Source: Guillardia theta CCMP2712 | Lineage: Eukaryota; Cryptophyceae; Pyrenomonadales; Geminigeraceae | Direction of reading: 5' to 3' | Length of the DNA stretch: 64,000 nucleotides | Assembly (NCBI RefSeq): GCF_000315625.1 | Contig: NW_005434673.1 | Location: 87,744-151,743 of the forward strand | Shown: piece after piece, positions 11,333 to 24,700 of the stretch | Layout: the number at the start of each line of letters is the position of its first letter | How positions within the stretch are numbered: position 1 is the first letter of the stretch | The notes under the pieces: generated by a model | What the model saw: the letters and a program-made list of their open reading frames with translations, nothing else | What the model was told of the DNA's origin: nothing | Databases searched by the model: none | Made by a program: the position numbers and the translations under genes

Positions 11333-13139
11333 ATGGAAGGGAGCGAAAGAAGTGCAGAAGCAGAAGCAGAAGCAAGAGCAGAGGGAGAGGGAGAGGGGGA
11401 GGAGAAAGAGAAGAAAGGAGAGAGCAGAGGAGAAGAGACAAAGAAAGAAGGTCAAGGAGAAGAAACTGAGGAGAAAGGAGCGACAGAGGACAATGGAGAT
11501 GGGAACGACGACGGGGAAGATGAAAATGAGTCGGAGGAGCCGAGCAACCAAGGTGAGTCGATGCCTCTGCAGGAATACATCATGACTGAAATCCTTCGAA
11601 GAAAATGAAGGAGATCATGCTGAAACCAAGCTGTCCAAAAATCAACAGAAGAAGCAAGCTCGCAGACTACTGTGCAGCAGAGGACAAGGAGGTGCTAGAG
11701 GAGTGAAGCCTATCACAGGTTCGAACAGATGAAGCAAGCTAGGAAGCAAGCCAAGAAGGACAGGAAGAGAGCTATGCACGAGGCAAAAGCTGAAGGCAGC
11801 ACTCAAGGTTACCTGCTGTGTCAACTCTGCGTGGAAGTGACCCACGTCTTTCAGAAGTTCGGAAGCGACCGAGAGTTTCCTCAGACCAAGAGGCTTCAGG
11901 CAAAGAGCAGCCGTCATGCAGGATTGGAGGGAGAGGCTCCCGCAATCGAGAAAGTTTCGATCAGCTCAGGAAGGATGGGCAGGTGAGGCCTCTAGCGAGG
12001 TTGCTGGACGATGAGGTGTGTCACAGAGAGTTGTCATCGACCTAAGCTTTGATGACCTCATGACGGAGAAAGAAGTCAGAAGCCTTGTCACGCAGGTGTT
12101 ATGGATAATCATCATACGTGTTAGCAAGGATTGACTCTGATATGAGCGTATTGTACTGATATGTGACATCGTTGTAGCTGATATGTTGGTTTGAAGACGA
12201 GGACAACATCTTCGCAAGAAACGTTTGATTGACACTATGTTGCAGCTGGCACACTCTTACGGCACGAATCGAGCTTCCGGCAAGCCGCTCGACCTCTACT
12301 TGACCAGCGTCGACAAGAGGACGGTGAAACTTGTCGGGCGATGGACTTTGAGCGAGAGCACTCAAGTGTGTGCAGGCGGAAGGGCTGAAGAAGATTTCAG
12401 GGTTTGATAACTGGAGGTGCCACGTGGAAACAAGACATTTCTCTGAAGTTTTCCCAAAGAATGAGGTGAAAGAAGAGAAATGATGTCAGAAATGATCAGA
12501 GATCAGGTGGTTTACCTCACATCAGAGAGTAGTAACACGATGAATGTGAGGAGAATTTGTACTTGTGCATGGTTGCCGAGTTACTCTGATTGCAGGAACT
12601 CCAGAAAGACAAAGTCTATTGTATGCAGGGTCTGTTCTCCTTGATGTCTCTTAGCCTTCTCTTGCAGGCATCGGGGGCATAGTAGATCACAACCGGTACA
12701 CGATGTCGGATTGCAATATTATTGCTGATGTGCAGCAGGTTGAAGGGGCTGACGAAGCAGAAAGCTGATGAGAATGGTTGGGACACTGCGAAGCTACCGC
12801 TGGATGGCAACATCGATCTTGGGGAGAGCAGTGAGTCTGCAAGGGCCATTGATGTCACGCATGATATGCCGTCCTATGTTCGATGTGATACAAGTGTGTT
12901 GCAGAAGATATTTGATATTGTTGTTTATTTGACGCAGTGAAATATTTCGTGTAATTATTTGATTGATACGTTTGATCGCAGGAAAGGTTCTCACTGTCAA
13001 CCATGTCTGCTCTATTCTGCTCAAGTATCATGAGACAGGTGAAAGTCTTCACCTCGTCTCCTCCTCTTGCTCATCATCAACCGCAGGGAACTGGAAGGAG
13101 TCGCTGAAGCAAGCTATGCCCGAGAGAAAGTTGAAATGA
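11333..13139 (+). CDS. TRMT10: TRM10/TRMT10-type tRNA (guanine-9) methyltransferase, multi-exon
   Basis: TRM10 enzymes are SPOUT methyltransferases that make 1-methylguanosine (or 1-methyladenosine) at tRNA position 9 using S-adenosylmethionine. Reading across introns gives the family landmarks in order: an acidic/basic N-terminus with LSKNQQKKQAR and ARKQAKKDRKRAM; VVIDLSFDDLMTEKEVRSLV near 12033; YGTNRASGKPLDLYLTSVD near 12258-12315; GFDNWRCHVETRHFSEVFPK near 12400; VVYLTSESSNT near 12508; IGGIVDHNRYT near 12670, whose Asp is the expected catalytic-site residue; LKGLTKQKADENGWDTAKLP; and KVLTVNHVCSILLKYHETG near 12985-13035. A last exon encodes NWKESLKQAMPERKLK and stops at 13137-13139. At least eight short introns are implied, so no single long frame shows the gene. 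Exact exon edges in the first 700 bp are uncertain. Confidence 0.88.
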
Positions 13140-13165
13140 ATCTCAGACCCTCGTTTCCCCTCCTC

Positions 13166-15780
13166 TTACACCGAACCCTCGTGACCCAGCACCAGCACCC
13201 CGTACAGCTCGATGCCGCCAAGGCACAGCCTGTGGTTGCCCGAAGCGTTGGCTCCCGTCTGGAGGATACGGAAGTGCGAGAAGGGCTGAGCCGTGCTGAC
13301 GGGATAGCTCGCAGCGTATCGCCCATGGTGGGAGGAAATGACCATGGAGTGATCGTTGCGATGTCGACGAAGAACCTGCCACGTCACTCCGTCGTTGGAT
13401 CCCTGGAACTCAAAGTTCCTGCGTCACAGTCAGAACTCTCCTCCTCCTCCACTCACTCCCTACCTTAGCAGCATCGCCGACGTCGTGAAGCCATGTCGTA
13501 GCGTGTAGTGGGAGGGCACTAGGTGCCTGCCCTCTCCGAGGAACACTGATATCCAGCGAGAGCCGCGATCGGAGGAGTAGAGGTCAGATATCTCCCGCCC
13601 CGTCACGTTCCTATAGTCGCCCTCGCACATCTCCCCTCCCGGGTCGTTGTGCGACACCTCCACCACCTGGCTCAGCGCCGGGTTCCCGTACACTGAGGCC
13701 CCCGCGTTGGTGCCGAGGAAGTGGAAGAGGCCGTGCGTGTCGTGCTCGCCGGCCATCTGGAGGCGGATGAGGTTGAGCCCGGAGGCAGGAGCCTGATGCA
13801 GCTGCAGCAGGGTCCGAGGTTTCAGCTGCGCCCTCGCCTGCTGTTTCACGACAACCTCAGAGGCCTGTCCCCGGAAGATCCTTCCATAGACCTCCAGCCC
13901 GCTCACACTCAGCGAGTGATTTCCGCTAGAGTTCTTTCCGGTCATGACCAGCCGGAGGTAGCGGTAGGTGTTGCCCAGCTGGGGGAGTTTGACATCGAAC
14001 GTCTCGAGCTGCATGGGTCGCCTCAGAGTCTCGTCGTTGACGTGCTGGCTCAGAATGTGCCAGCACGACATGTCAAGACTTCCCTCAAGGTTCCAGCTGC
14101 GCAGCATGTCCTCCCGGTCGATCCTCCCGTGCCTCAGCGAGTAGTGGGTGGGGCTGACTGAGATGGCTGTGCCGAAGTCGATGCATATCCACGCGCCGGC
14201 CACGTCCTTGGTGAACATCTGAATGCACTGGTCCAAGGGCGTTCCGAGCTTCACCAGCTCCTCCAGCTGACCAGTCGCTAAGCCAACCTCGTCCGCCAAC
14301 GTCAGACTTATCCGCAGGTGGCGGAATCGATCGACTTGGCATGGGTTGACCCAGTCGTGCTGGAAGCCGTTGGTGCTGATCCAGTAGAAGATCCCTTTGG
14401 ATCGCTTGCCGGCCTCGTCCCTCACGTACGGAACGTCCACCCAAATGTCCTCGTGCTCCTCCTCCTCGGGGATGTTGAGCTGATGTCGAGCTCGGCTCTC
14501 CTCGTCCACCTCCACCCTTGACACAGCCTTTTCCAGCTGCAGGAAGAATGTCGACCTGGAGAAGTTGAACCATGCTCGGATGCACATCCGTTGGAGCAGG
14601 AGAGGCTTAGTGCAGGCCATGATCCGCCACTCTCTGAAGCAAGAGCGAGCATGCACTGCCGACAGCTGCATGAAGAAGATGCTGCGAGGGATGCACGCGC
14701 CTCGCAGCACTTTGATCTCGCCCAACGAGATCTCCTCACCCTCGTGCTCCTGATGCCAGTCGAGGTCCTGCTGAGCTCGCCAGTCAGCGACGGAGATCGT
14801 CCTGAACGGCTTGACCGCGACCTGTCTCCTCCTGCGCTGTGAGCTCATGTCGGACGACTCGGAGCCGTCGGACTCCCACGCCTCGTAGCCCATCTCCAGG
14901 TCGTCGAGCTCGAAGCGTCTGAACCTGCTCACCCTGTACTCCAAGGAGGGGGTCGAGTGCGGCTCTAGCGGAGACTCCGCCGGGCTGTCCTCTGGCGTCG
15001 GGGGGGTCGGAGGCATGTCACCGTCGGAGCTGCTGTAGCTGTCGGAGGAGATCTCGTAGGACTCAGAGTCGCTGTTCGTGATCTCGATCCTCATGCTCTG
15101 CGGCTCCTTGCCTAAGGGCTCATGGGCTAGCCCGCGCTTCTGCCTCATGATCTCCTTCACCGCCCTCTGAATGATGATGGCCGCCGACTCGTGCTCCTGC
15201 GTGAACTTTGTTTTCAGCTGGATGTATCTGCCGTACAGCTCAAGTCTGCACGCGCACAAGCGAAAGAAGTTGCTGGAGTTGGGTCCCGTCAACAAGATCC
15301 TGAAGTAGCGGAAAGCCTGAAGCCTCGTGACCTCTTTATCCAAGTTGTGTAGGAAGAACGTTTCCACCTGCCCGGGCGTCTGCATCCTCGGGTCGTTCAA
15401 GTGCTCACGCAGGGTGATCCAGCTGTTCTTGTTGTTGCTCCCTTCGAACCTCCAGCTCCTCATCGCGTTGGACGAGCTACCGGATCCATGCATGATGCTG
15501 TACGCTGTGGCAATCAGGCCGCGGCCCTCTCCCAGATCGACGGCGAGCCAGGGGCTGTTGTCTTGAGACTCGAGGATCAGAACTTTGCTGTCCTCGTCAC
15601 TCTCCGAGCCTGCGATCGGCAGGCCGACCCGCTCCAAGATGCCGGCATCGCCGTCCAGATCTGAAGATTCTGCTGTGCTAACCGTCACGCCATTTGCCAT
15701 TAAGACTGGATTCTGGTGCTCGGCAGTGCCATGGGACGTTCCAATCCAATAGAGCACTCCCTTGCAATCTTCGTTGACTC
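13166..15780 (-). other. Receptor cytoplasmic tail: three discoidin-like (F5/8C-like) domains and an IQ motif
   Basis: Three related beta-sandwich-like modules lie near 15.23-15.77, 13.88-14.40 and 13.17-13.76 kb. Each has a start like GVLYWIGTSHG, GIFYWISTNGF or GLFHFLGTNAG; a middle like WLAVDLGEGRGL or WISVFLGEGRHL; a segment like THYSLRHGR or SHYTLRHGF; SW(R/N)(F/L)EGS; and an end like LEVYGRIF or IELYGVLVL. This pattern is known from discoidin/galactose-binding-like folds in intracellular proteins such as HECTD1 and BTBD9. AAIIIQRAVKEIMRQKRG just after the first module is an IQ-like calmodulin-binding motif. The third module is completed only across the 45-nt intron 13419-13463. Confidence 0.75.
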
Positions 15781-18700
15781 CGAGCAGTTTGCTCGAGTAC
15801 TCAAAGATGGCGTCCAGGGTTCTGTGCATGTAGATGCCCTCACTGTGTGAATGGAGATTGCCGGGGAGGAAGCAAAGATCTGCGGCAAAGTCGTCTACGA
15901 TGGTGGAGAAGGCGCTGACGTCTTTCTGTCGCTTCTTCATCAAAAGGTTGATCGCGGTGTCACGGATGATCATGGCGCGTATGCGCAGCCTCCTGCGAGC
16001 CTCAGCCTGCTGCATGTCGAAATACTTCTGGAGCAGGAAGAGCGCGATGAAGGTCAGGATCACGTTGATCGGGTCTGTGATGAGAAGCTTCTGTACTGTG
16101 CTCAGCGACGATCCCGTTACCCACCCGACCGCCATGATCTCTTCGAAGGTGACGGCGAACAGCATGTTCAAGTAAATACAGAAGGCCATGAAGCAAACCG
16201 CCAGGGTGTAGGCAAAGTAAGTGACCCAACTCGGTAGAGGAGGGACGTTTCGGAGCAAACTTGCCTCTTTGGTGAAGACAAACTTCGACGGCTTCGGAGG
16301 TATCCCTGCATTCTTCTCGAGCGCAGTTCTCAACTTGTACCCCAAGGTATTTCGACTCTTCAGATGAGACAGAAAGACGTTGGAAGCCTTCTTGGCAGCT
16401 ATCAAAGCTCGCACGGTCTTGACGAAGTCTGGCTTTCGATACACAGCCCCGTCTGGCCCTTCTCGAGGTGTCAACCACCAGCTCCTGATACCCACTGCAT
16501 GTTGGACCCCCTTCATTTTCGCTGCAGCCATTCTTGCTCGTTGAACTCTTATGATCTGTCGCTCGTAGTAAGCGTGAGCCTTTCGCTCGAGGATCACGTC
16601 TCTCTCATGCTTTTCAACAATTGGTTGGATCCGAGAGGAGAACCTGAATCTTGTTGAAAGTCTTCCAAGTCGATTGAGGATGCTGGATTGAGATGATTCA
16701 GTCTCTAGAGCTGACTTGCTTACCACCATATTCTTCTTCGACTTCTTTCGACGTTGCGACATTTGCGGTTTCAAGAAGGAGCCGAAGCTTCTCAGGCTTG
16801 ACCTTCGTTTGACGGGCTCACCTCGTTTCGCTTCTCGTTTCCTCGCCTTACGAAAGATCATCACGAAGAAGATTGTGCTTGGAATGGTTATCAAGCTAGA
16901 CAGAACTCCGTTTCTGAGGGCTTCGCCTGGCCCAGCAGGCTGAACTCCGTAGAAGATAGCGTTGGCAGTCATGCTTGAAGCAACAAAGCAGAAGAATGTG
17001 GTGATCATTTGAGGTCGAGTGAGAGCAGAGTAAGGTCGACTTCTGATGATGTGATAGATAACATGTTTCTCCGCCATCATTCGTTGTATCTCGTTCACCA
17101 GCGAATATTTCGATGTTTTCAACTTTGCATCAAAAGATCTCATGTATTTTGCTGGTGACTTGGCAAAAATAGCATAATCTAGAAAATCTCTGCGCGTTCC
17201 GATGAAGATCGCCAAGAAGTAGAGGGCAAAGATGCTGGCCATAGCAAATATGATGATCAATTGAACACCACTCGCTGCTAGAAGAGCCGCGCTGTCGCCG
17301 ATCGGATCGACCGTCCTGATCTCCACATTACCTGCAGACCCCAGAGCTGTGAACTCAGTGAGATGAAAGCATTCGCACACAATCGCTTCTTCTTCGATTC
17401 CTTTGACTGCACATCCTGTTCCTGTCCATCGGTTTGTACGGTTGTCCCAGTATGTACAAGTTTCCACGGAAGTTGCATTCTGTGTGCTAGTGTTGGAGGC
17501 ATTCGTGACGGTTGACGATTGTTTTAGTGGGATCCGAAAGCGAATCGGATTCAAGGTAGTGACTGAGAGGCCAACCAGCTCATACATGATGGACCCTCCG
17601 AGCACGTCCTGCTTGTCTTTGCTTGCTGTGTGAATGTTGGTCGATGGATCGAACTCGAACATCTTCAACGTCACTCCACTCGTTGAAAGATTCCCCACCC
17701 CCTCCTGCGGTAGGGAGAAGAAGCCGCCAGAGGCGAGAGCCAGAGAGAGTCCGTTGGTCTGCGACGAGTCTTCTGAGAGTTTGGCGAGGGTGATGGGAAC
17801 CTGCCCTGTCGTCAACCTCACAAAATCTTGACCAGGAACTCGTTGAGCCAGCACGACAGAGCTCAGTCCTTCAAGCTGATTCCTCGCGAGCTCAGCCTCT
17901 GCAAGCGAGCCGTTCTGAGCCAACGTCTCTTTAATCCCAAACCCAACCATGTTGGCGAAATTGTTGAATGAATTCATCGAGTCGACTTGGAGAGCCAGTG
18001 AGCTCGTCATGAGCTTTTCAATCAGCTGCCTGGTCTGGTTTCTACTCTCACCCGAAGGCGATTCCACTATCTGCATAGCTGTGCTGAGACACCCAGAGTA
18101 CTGCTCGATGGCCTTGTCGTCAAGTGCAGCTTTAGTGAGGAGAGAGTCAGTAGCAGAGATCAGCGTGTCCTTGATCGCCTGATACTCATCAGCCAACAAT
18201 CTTCTGTTTCCTTTCTTCGTGTTTGAATGTATAGATTCACTGATCCCGAAGATCGTCTGCAAAGCGCTGGATTCATCCCCGACATTCAGAGCATTCCCTA
18301 ATGTACCCATTGACCCGCCCACCACGAGAGTCTCATTGGGCGGCAAGACGAGGACTCGCGTCAACTCGCTCATGGCGCAACCGTTGTAGATGTCACAGAT
18401 CTGAGCAGACAAGTACTGCAAACCATCCGGAGGCGACAGCCTGATGGTCTGAACGTTCGAGACTGACGCCCTTGTCACTAGTGTGAAACTTTCCAAGTTT
18501 GAGATGTTGAGGTAAGTCCTCCAACTGTATGAAAGCGGCTCATCCCCTGGACTATCTGCCCATTCGAAGCAGCTTGCTTCCATCGGTTCTTGCAAGGCAA
18601 CCACCTGTGTTGTGTTCAGTCTACAGTATCCTGATGCAGGCACGCTGTTTATCGTGAAGCTGATGTCAGCATAACTGTACTTTGCCTCGCCCTGCACGGC

Positions 18701-21700
18701 ACATGTCAATCGAGCTGTGTAAGTTTTGCCCGAATAGAAGGAGCCAGCGGCGAATACAACGAAGCGATTCTGAAGAGTAGTCAGAGTTTTGAAGCCTGGC
18801 GTCAAATCTCCCGACAGTATGGTCCAATAGAAGTCAAAGCCCTTGTCCGCAGGCTTCTTGACCTGTCCTTGCAGCATGAAGGGGGTTACGGCAGAAATCT
18901 TCTTTTGAGCCGGAGGCTTGATGTAAATTTCAATCGTGCTGTCGAATACGTTTGCAGGAGTGACAGGATTGGCGTCTTTGGATCCCGACAAGACGTTGAT
19001 ATCCACGAAGGTTGAATCGTATCGTGGCCCAGGACCCTTGACAGCATTGACTATAAAGCGATAGGTGTAGCCCGGAGCCAGCAATCCGCCTGGGATCATG
19101 ATCTTGGGAGATTCGGTGAACAAGATTCCAGTTGTATCATCAAAGCAAGGAGTGCCTGTGCTGTTCACAATCTCACAATTCCAAGTGAACGACCAAGGGT
19201 CTGGCGTCAGGTCAGGGTCATCACTAGCAGAAGCATCCAAAGCCAAATCATCGAAGAAGAATATTGAACGACTCCCGCCGTCGATGAATGCAGATATTGG
19301 ACTGGCATCTACAATCACAGTGACATTGCCAAGTCCATACAGGTTCGGGTTTTTGTTCATGAAACCTTTCAATTGTAAGCTATACTGGTTTCCAACTACC
19401 AAGTCTGTCGCATGAATGAGCAGCTTCCGCGATTGGAATGTTGTTTCATCCAATGGAAACTTGTCAGGTGATGTGATTGTCCACTCGAATGTCATGGATG
19501 TGTCTTCTGCTGTCAGATTGGAAGAGTTCAATTCACAGAGAGAGATTGCGGCATAACCTTCAAGTATGATATCTTTTCGCCTGTCAATATTTCTAGTGCC
19601 AGAACCAAGGATGAATATGTATGGAATAGGTAAATCTGACACGGTGATTCGAATCTGTGATTCTGTCGATCCTCCAAATACATTCTCTACTCTCAAGACG
19701 AAAACATACGTCGCTCCTGGAACGAGCAGGCTGTTTGGAATGGTGAGGTTGGAGCCGATGACGATGCTTCTGAGGTACGAGGCCAGGTTTGTGGTGAACG
19801 GTCCTGGCAAGACTCCCCACGTGAAAGCCATGGATCTGCCTCCTCCCCCGTAGGAGGACGTTGCATCAATGATGACGTCATCGCAATATGAGATGAAGGA
19901 TGAAGTCCGCACGACGATGGTTGGGAGAGGCACGATGGTCGGAGGCTGCAGGGAGGTGTCTCCCTCAGTCCAGTCTGAATCTTTCAGTAGCGTCTGAATG
20001 GTCTGCTTAGCAAGAGTCACGGTCCAACCCACGCGGATGGTTGCTCGGGCTCCTAAGGTGACTCGGAGGGTGATAGTATTCAACCAGACACAAGAGGATT
20101 GAAATCCGAGAGTGGCAACAGTGGTTGCATCCAGCAACAACTCGCAAGAAACAATTCCTCTCACCCCTCCCTGATCAGTATCACGATCAAAGATAATATC
20201 AAAAGCAGCTCCTGACTCTTGGAATTGTGCGACTACGAGTTTTGGACCTTCGCGCTTTGCTATAGGAAAGACGTAAGGGCTTCCGGAGATATTTCGAGAG
20301 TTGAATGAGATGTAAACTACAGCTATCCCTGGGAAGTTGCAAGTGAACGTCGCGCACCATTGGCCGCCATAGTCAGGAGAGGCAGTGAAGGTGACACTGG
20401 TGACGCATATGATAACTGGCCAACGTGGATCACTGCTCTTGCCCACTGCCGTCAGGTTGAGCAATTTCACTTCATTTTCACTTAGCTGCCTGCTGTTCCC
20501 GTATATATCCGTCGATACCAAGCAGAACGAGCTTGTTCGTGTGGCTATGGGTAAAACTTCTGGAGTTGGCGACAAGAAGATGCTTGAAGCATTGGGAGCA
20601 TTAGGAGATGTGGTCAGACTGAATGGGCTTCCAGAGATGTGTGCAAAAACTAGTCCAGCTTGAACCATCTCCACACTGATTTGATAACTTCCACTAATCG
20701 TGATTGCTCGCTCATTTGCTAGAGAGGCGAAGTATATTCCATTCAATGTCCTGCTGGCTGTGCTGTACGTACGTATGATCTCTCGGTTGAATCTCAATTC
20801 AATCACTGATACGATAAAATTGTCTTGCTTATTGGATTGTACGTTTCCAAATATATCTTTTGCGAAGATTGTAAATTGTATAGGATTTCCCGCAATCAGG
20901 CTAGATATCGAGGGAGTAAAATTGCTGTACGTAGGCTGAACGACGGCTGGAAAAATCGAGATAGAGCTTGGTTGACCAAAGATTGCTCGGTCCACACCAT
21001 CTGAACCTCTGAGATATATGGTGTAGGAATAAGTGCCTGCGACTGTAAGGCAATCAAGAAAAATCAAGACAAAAAAAGTTACAAGCTAAACTTACCCGTC
21101 GAGTAATATTCAACTCTTGGAACCTGGGACGCAGGTCAGGCGTGTTCCACTAGCGCGTAAACCACGATTTACCTCAAGAGCGGGGTTGATGACTTGGGCG
21201 TTGATGCATGCAGTGCAGTTGTTGATTCGGATGAGGAAAGAGGAGATTTCAGTCGTTCCATCTACTTGAATCGGATTGGAGTACTGATCGTAAGATAGAA
21301 GCTGAAAGGATGAAAGAACTCCTGCCGTCGAGCTTGTGATGCTCGTTCCAGCAGCCATACAATTTGAAGCATATGGCACCCCTGGATTCACCTGGAAGAC
21401 TACTCTGCCATTGCCAGCTCCAACGATTGAGCCCTTGAACAAGTTGTCCACGTTGTAAAACCCGCTCACTGTGGCAAGGAAAGAGACCCGAAAGAGACCC
21501 CCGATGGTTGCATCTCCAAACCAGAACTTTCCGATGCAGGGAGGAGCCTTGCACGTCTCAACAACGCCTGGTGGAGGGGATGTGGGGCCTTTCACTTGGA
21601 TTGCAAAATCACTTGTATTGGCTGCACCTGCTAGGCGGATACTTTGACCGCGGCTGTTTCTTGCTTCGATGTCGTAGGTCTGGATCCCTGCCGTTCCAAG

Positions 21701-24700
21701 AGCCTGTACGCTCGTAGTCGAGGAGGGCTGTACGATCGAAGCGCCTGTGAAAATCATCTTCTCAGCCACCGGAGGACCCAAGTCTGTAGAGATCGTGGCG
21801 TTGAATTCCAGCAAGAACTGGCTTTCTCGGTCTATCACAAAGTTGAGCTTCGAGGGCCTGCAAAAATGTTACATGAGAGAATCCAAAACGAAAAGACTCA
21901 CATGTCGACTTGATATGTGACAACCTGTATTCCTTGTATCAGAGCGCTCGAAAGTTGATATTTGGCTTCAGCAGGGTTCACTTTCAATCCCACATTGAAC
22001 ATCTGAGGAGTAGTGAGGATTCTAGAATTGCCGTAGCTGTCCTTGGTTTCGATTCCAAACGTGACTTCTGAACCGAACTGCGTTCCTATGACTCCCTCAC
22101 CAGAAACAGATGCGGAATAAAAACTCTCCGGACCGGGTAATACAGTGAGGAGTGTGTCAGACACTGACTTTGTGCCGACTAGGATTCCATTGAGACTTCC
22201 AACGATTCTGTACAACCCTGAGATGGTACAGGTGAATCTCCCTTGCACCTGAACACTTGTAGTTGAGCTCTGGATCAGAGCATTGACGATGATTGGGCTG
22301 ATCGATCTTACATTTGATAATTGAAAATAAACTGAGAAAGACAAAGGTCCCTTCTGAGCTGTGTTTCCGTACAAATCTTTGGGCAAGATTATGAAAGCAC
22401 TTTGTACTCCAGCTGTTGCTGTGCTGCTTGAGAGAGTTAGCTGTGTCTGTGGAGCTGAAGCTTGTCCAGAGACTACTTGAATCCTGACAACATCTGCAAT
22501 CAAGGGCACATTGAGCACACTGATACTGATGAAGTACGACCCCGCTATAGTAGGAGTATATGCTATTTCAAATCGACCTTGATTGAGGTTGCGTATGTAA
22601 ATTTCGTTGAATGATTGCACAATAGTCGGTATTGCTACTGAAGAGTAACTAATACCAGCTGTGACATCCTGGACTTTGACCAATCCTTGTTCATTCAGCA
22701 AATTATTGCTGAATCTATCCCTGAGCTGTAAGACGATGGAGAGCGAAGTTCCAACTTGACTATCAGCAAGTCCACTGCCAGAAAGAACTGTGGACTGCGC
22801 CAAGAAGACTGTCGATCTTGCGATGACCGCAAGGGGAACTCGGTTCACCGGCTCCAAATTCGCAAACACAGTCAGAGCGTAAGTTCCCGAAATTGTCAAG
22901 TAGTAACCACCCTTCCGTCCGCAAACACTCGACGGGCAGCCATTAAGAATGCTGGACGTGGAACAAGGGGAGTTGTACGAATTTCCTTGCAGACAAACGG
23001 CCTGAGATTGAACCTGCGGCAGGATAGCGAAATCATTAGGGTCTCGAACATTTGCTGGGATGTAGTCCAAAGTGAATCTATCAGCCTCATTGAACACTAC
23101 GTTGGAGAACGCATCTTTCGTGAGCACGCCAAAGGTTGCGGCTACACCAGCTGTGCATGTTGTTAGCATCGCTCCTATTAGTTTTGATAAAGTCGCACAC
23201 GTTTGTCCGCCCTCAACCAGCAGGGCAAAGGGGCTGCCCTTGATGGGGTTGGACCCCCACCTGACATGTATCTTGTAATTGCCGGTGACAGTTGTAACGT
23301 ATCCCACGAGATATTGGCCAGTCACTTCAGGATTGAATGTTGCCTTACTTGTTGTGCTGGCAAGATCTTGTACAGATGATGGATAGAAAAAAGGAGGCCC
23401 TTCGAAGAAGATGTTGAAATAAATCCCACCTGTTGATATAGCATTGCTAAAGCGGTCTCTTGCCTGAATGTAGAAGGATGATATGACTCCAGCCTTTCCT
23501 CTGCTCAACGATTGCCCGATGGCAATCGTGTTGGTGATTTCGAGAGCTGCAGGCATGGTATCGATGTTGAATGGTGATCCAATAGAGTGCAGGAATGTAC
23601 CCTCCCGCGAAAATGTGCCAATACGGAGAGAGTACCTCCCAGCTCGTGTGAAAGTCCAAGATATATCCCAAACACCCAGTCTCCGCACTTGCGGGATCAA
23701 ACTGATTGTATCAAGAACGAGACTATTGTTTAGTACCATGGATAGGACTGCTGTCGGACTCACACTTGGTGAAACTTCAAGCTGATTTCCGAACGAATCA
23801 AACCCTGTCAACGTAACAAATGAAAAAACTCCCGCGGTCGAGGATGATATACCCGGTCCATTCACAATGCTTGTCGTTGCATCCCATCCTGATGAAACAA
23901 CCGTGAAAGTTGCCGACGCAACAAACTGTGTATTCAGGCTCAATGAAAGTCTATAAGACGATGACACGAGGGCTCGAAACTTGATGCCGTAGCTGAAGAT
24001 CGATGTTTGGTTGTCCATGATGGGAACTACTGCTGCCTGAGAGCTGCCACATGAAATTCTCGTCTCGGAATATTCTTGAGGGCATTTTTCTCCATTGACA
24101 CTTAAGTCATAACCGTCACTCACCCTGCCGAGAATTCCCTGGGTGTCATACACCTGCAGATTGCCCATCGAATCTTTTGGCACTATGACGAAATTTTGAG
24201 CAGTTCCTGCTGGGAATCGCGCAGTTACACTCCATTGCACTGACGTAAGGGTAGGATCAGTGGGACCAGGAATGACGCGAATTGAGAACGGACTTCCCAA
24301 AATATGACGATCATTGAGGTTTGGTACTTGTATTTGAATTGAGAGCTGATATACTCCCGATCTTGTAGCATTGGGGAAGTAGGCAAAAAGCCCATCTCCT
24401 ACGTGTGTACCAAATGCCATTTTGCTATCCATCATGTACATCATCCTTACACTTTGTATCTGAATGTCTTCATTCAACAATTTCAGGCCATTGCTGTCAT
24501 AGGCTTGCACGCGAATCGGATTATTTGAGATTGCAGATCTCAAATCAAAGCCTGCATCTATTATCACAGTTGTTTGTTCTGAGATGGGACCAACGTTGGT
24601 GAGAACTCTCACGCTGAAAGGATTATCTTTGACGAGGCACAAACTGATAACCTTTTCAGCACAGCCTTGACCGAGAGAAACTGAGAAGACAAAACTTCCA

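Noticed and set aside
11285-11608. The Glu/Gly-rich frame at the start of the TRM10 gene as an independent low-complexity protein.
   Set aside because: Its downstream exons read into clear TRM10 motifs with consistent spacing, so it is better taken as the disordered N-terminus of that enzyme.
13721-16700. Plus-strand frames opposite the receptor tail.
   Set aside because: The minus strand has a continuous 2,500-codon frame with clear domains. The plus-strand frames are composition shadows.
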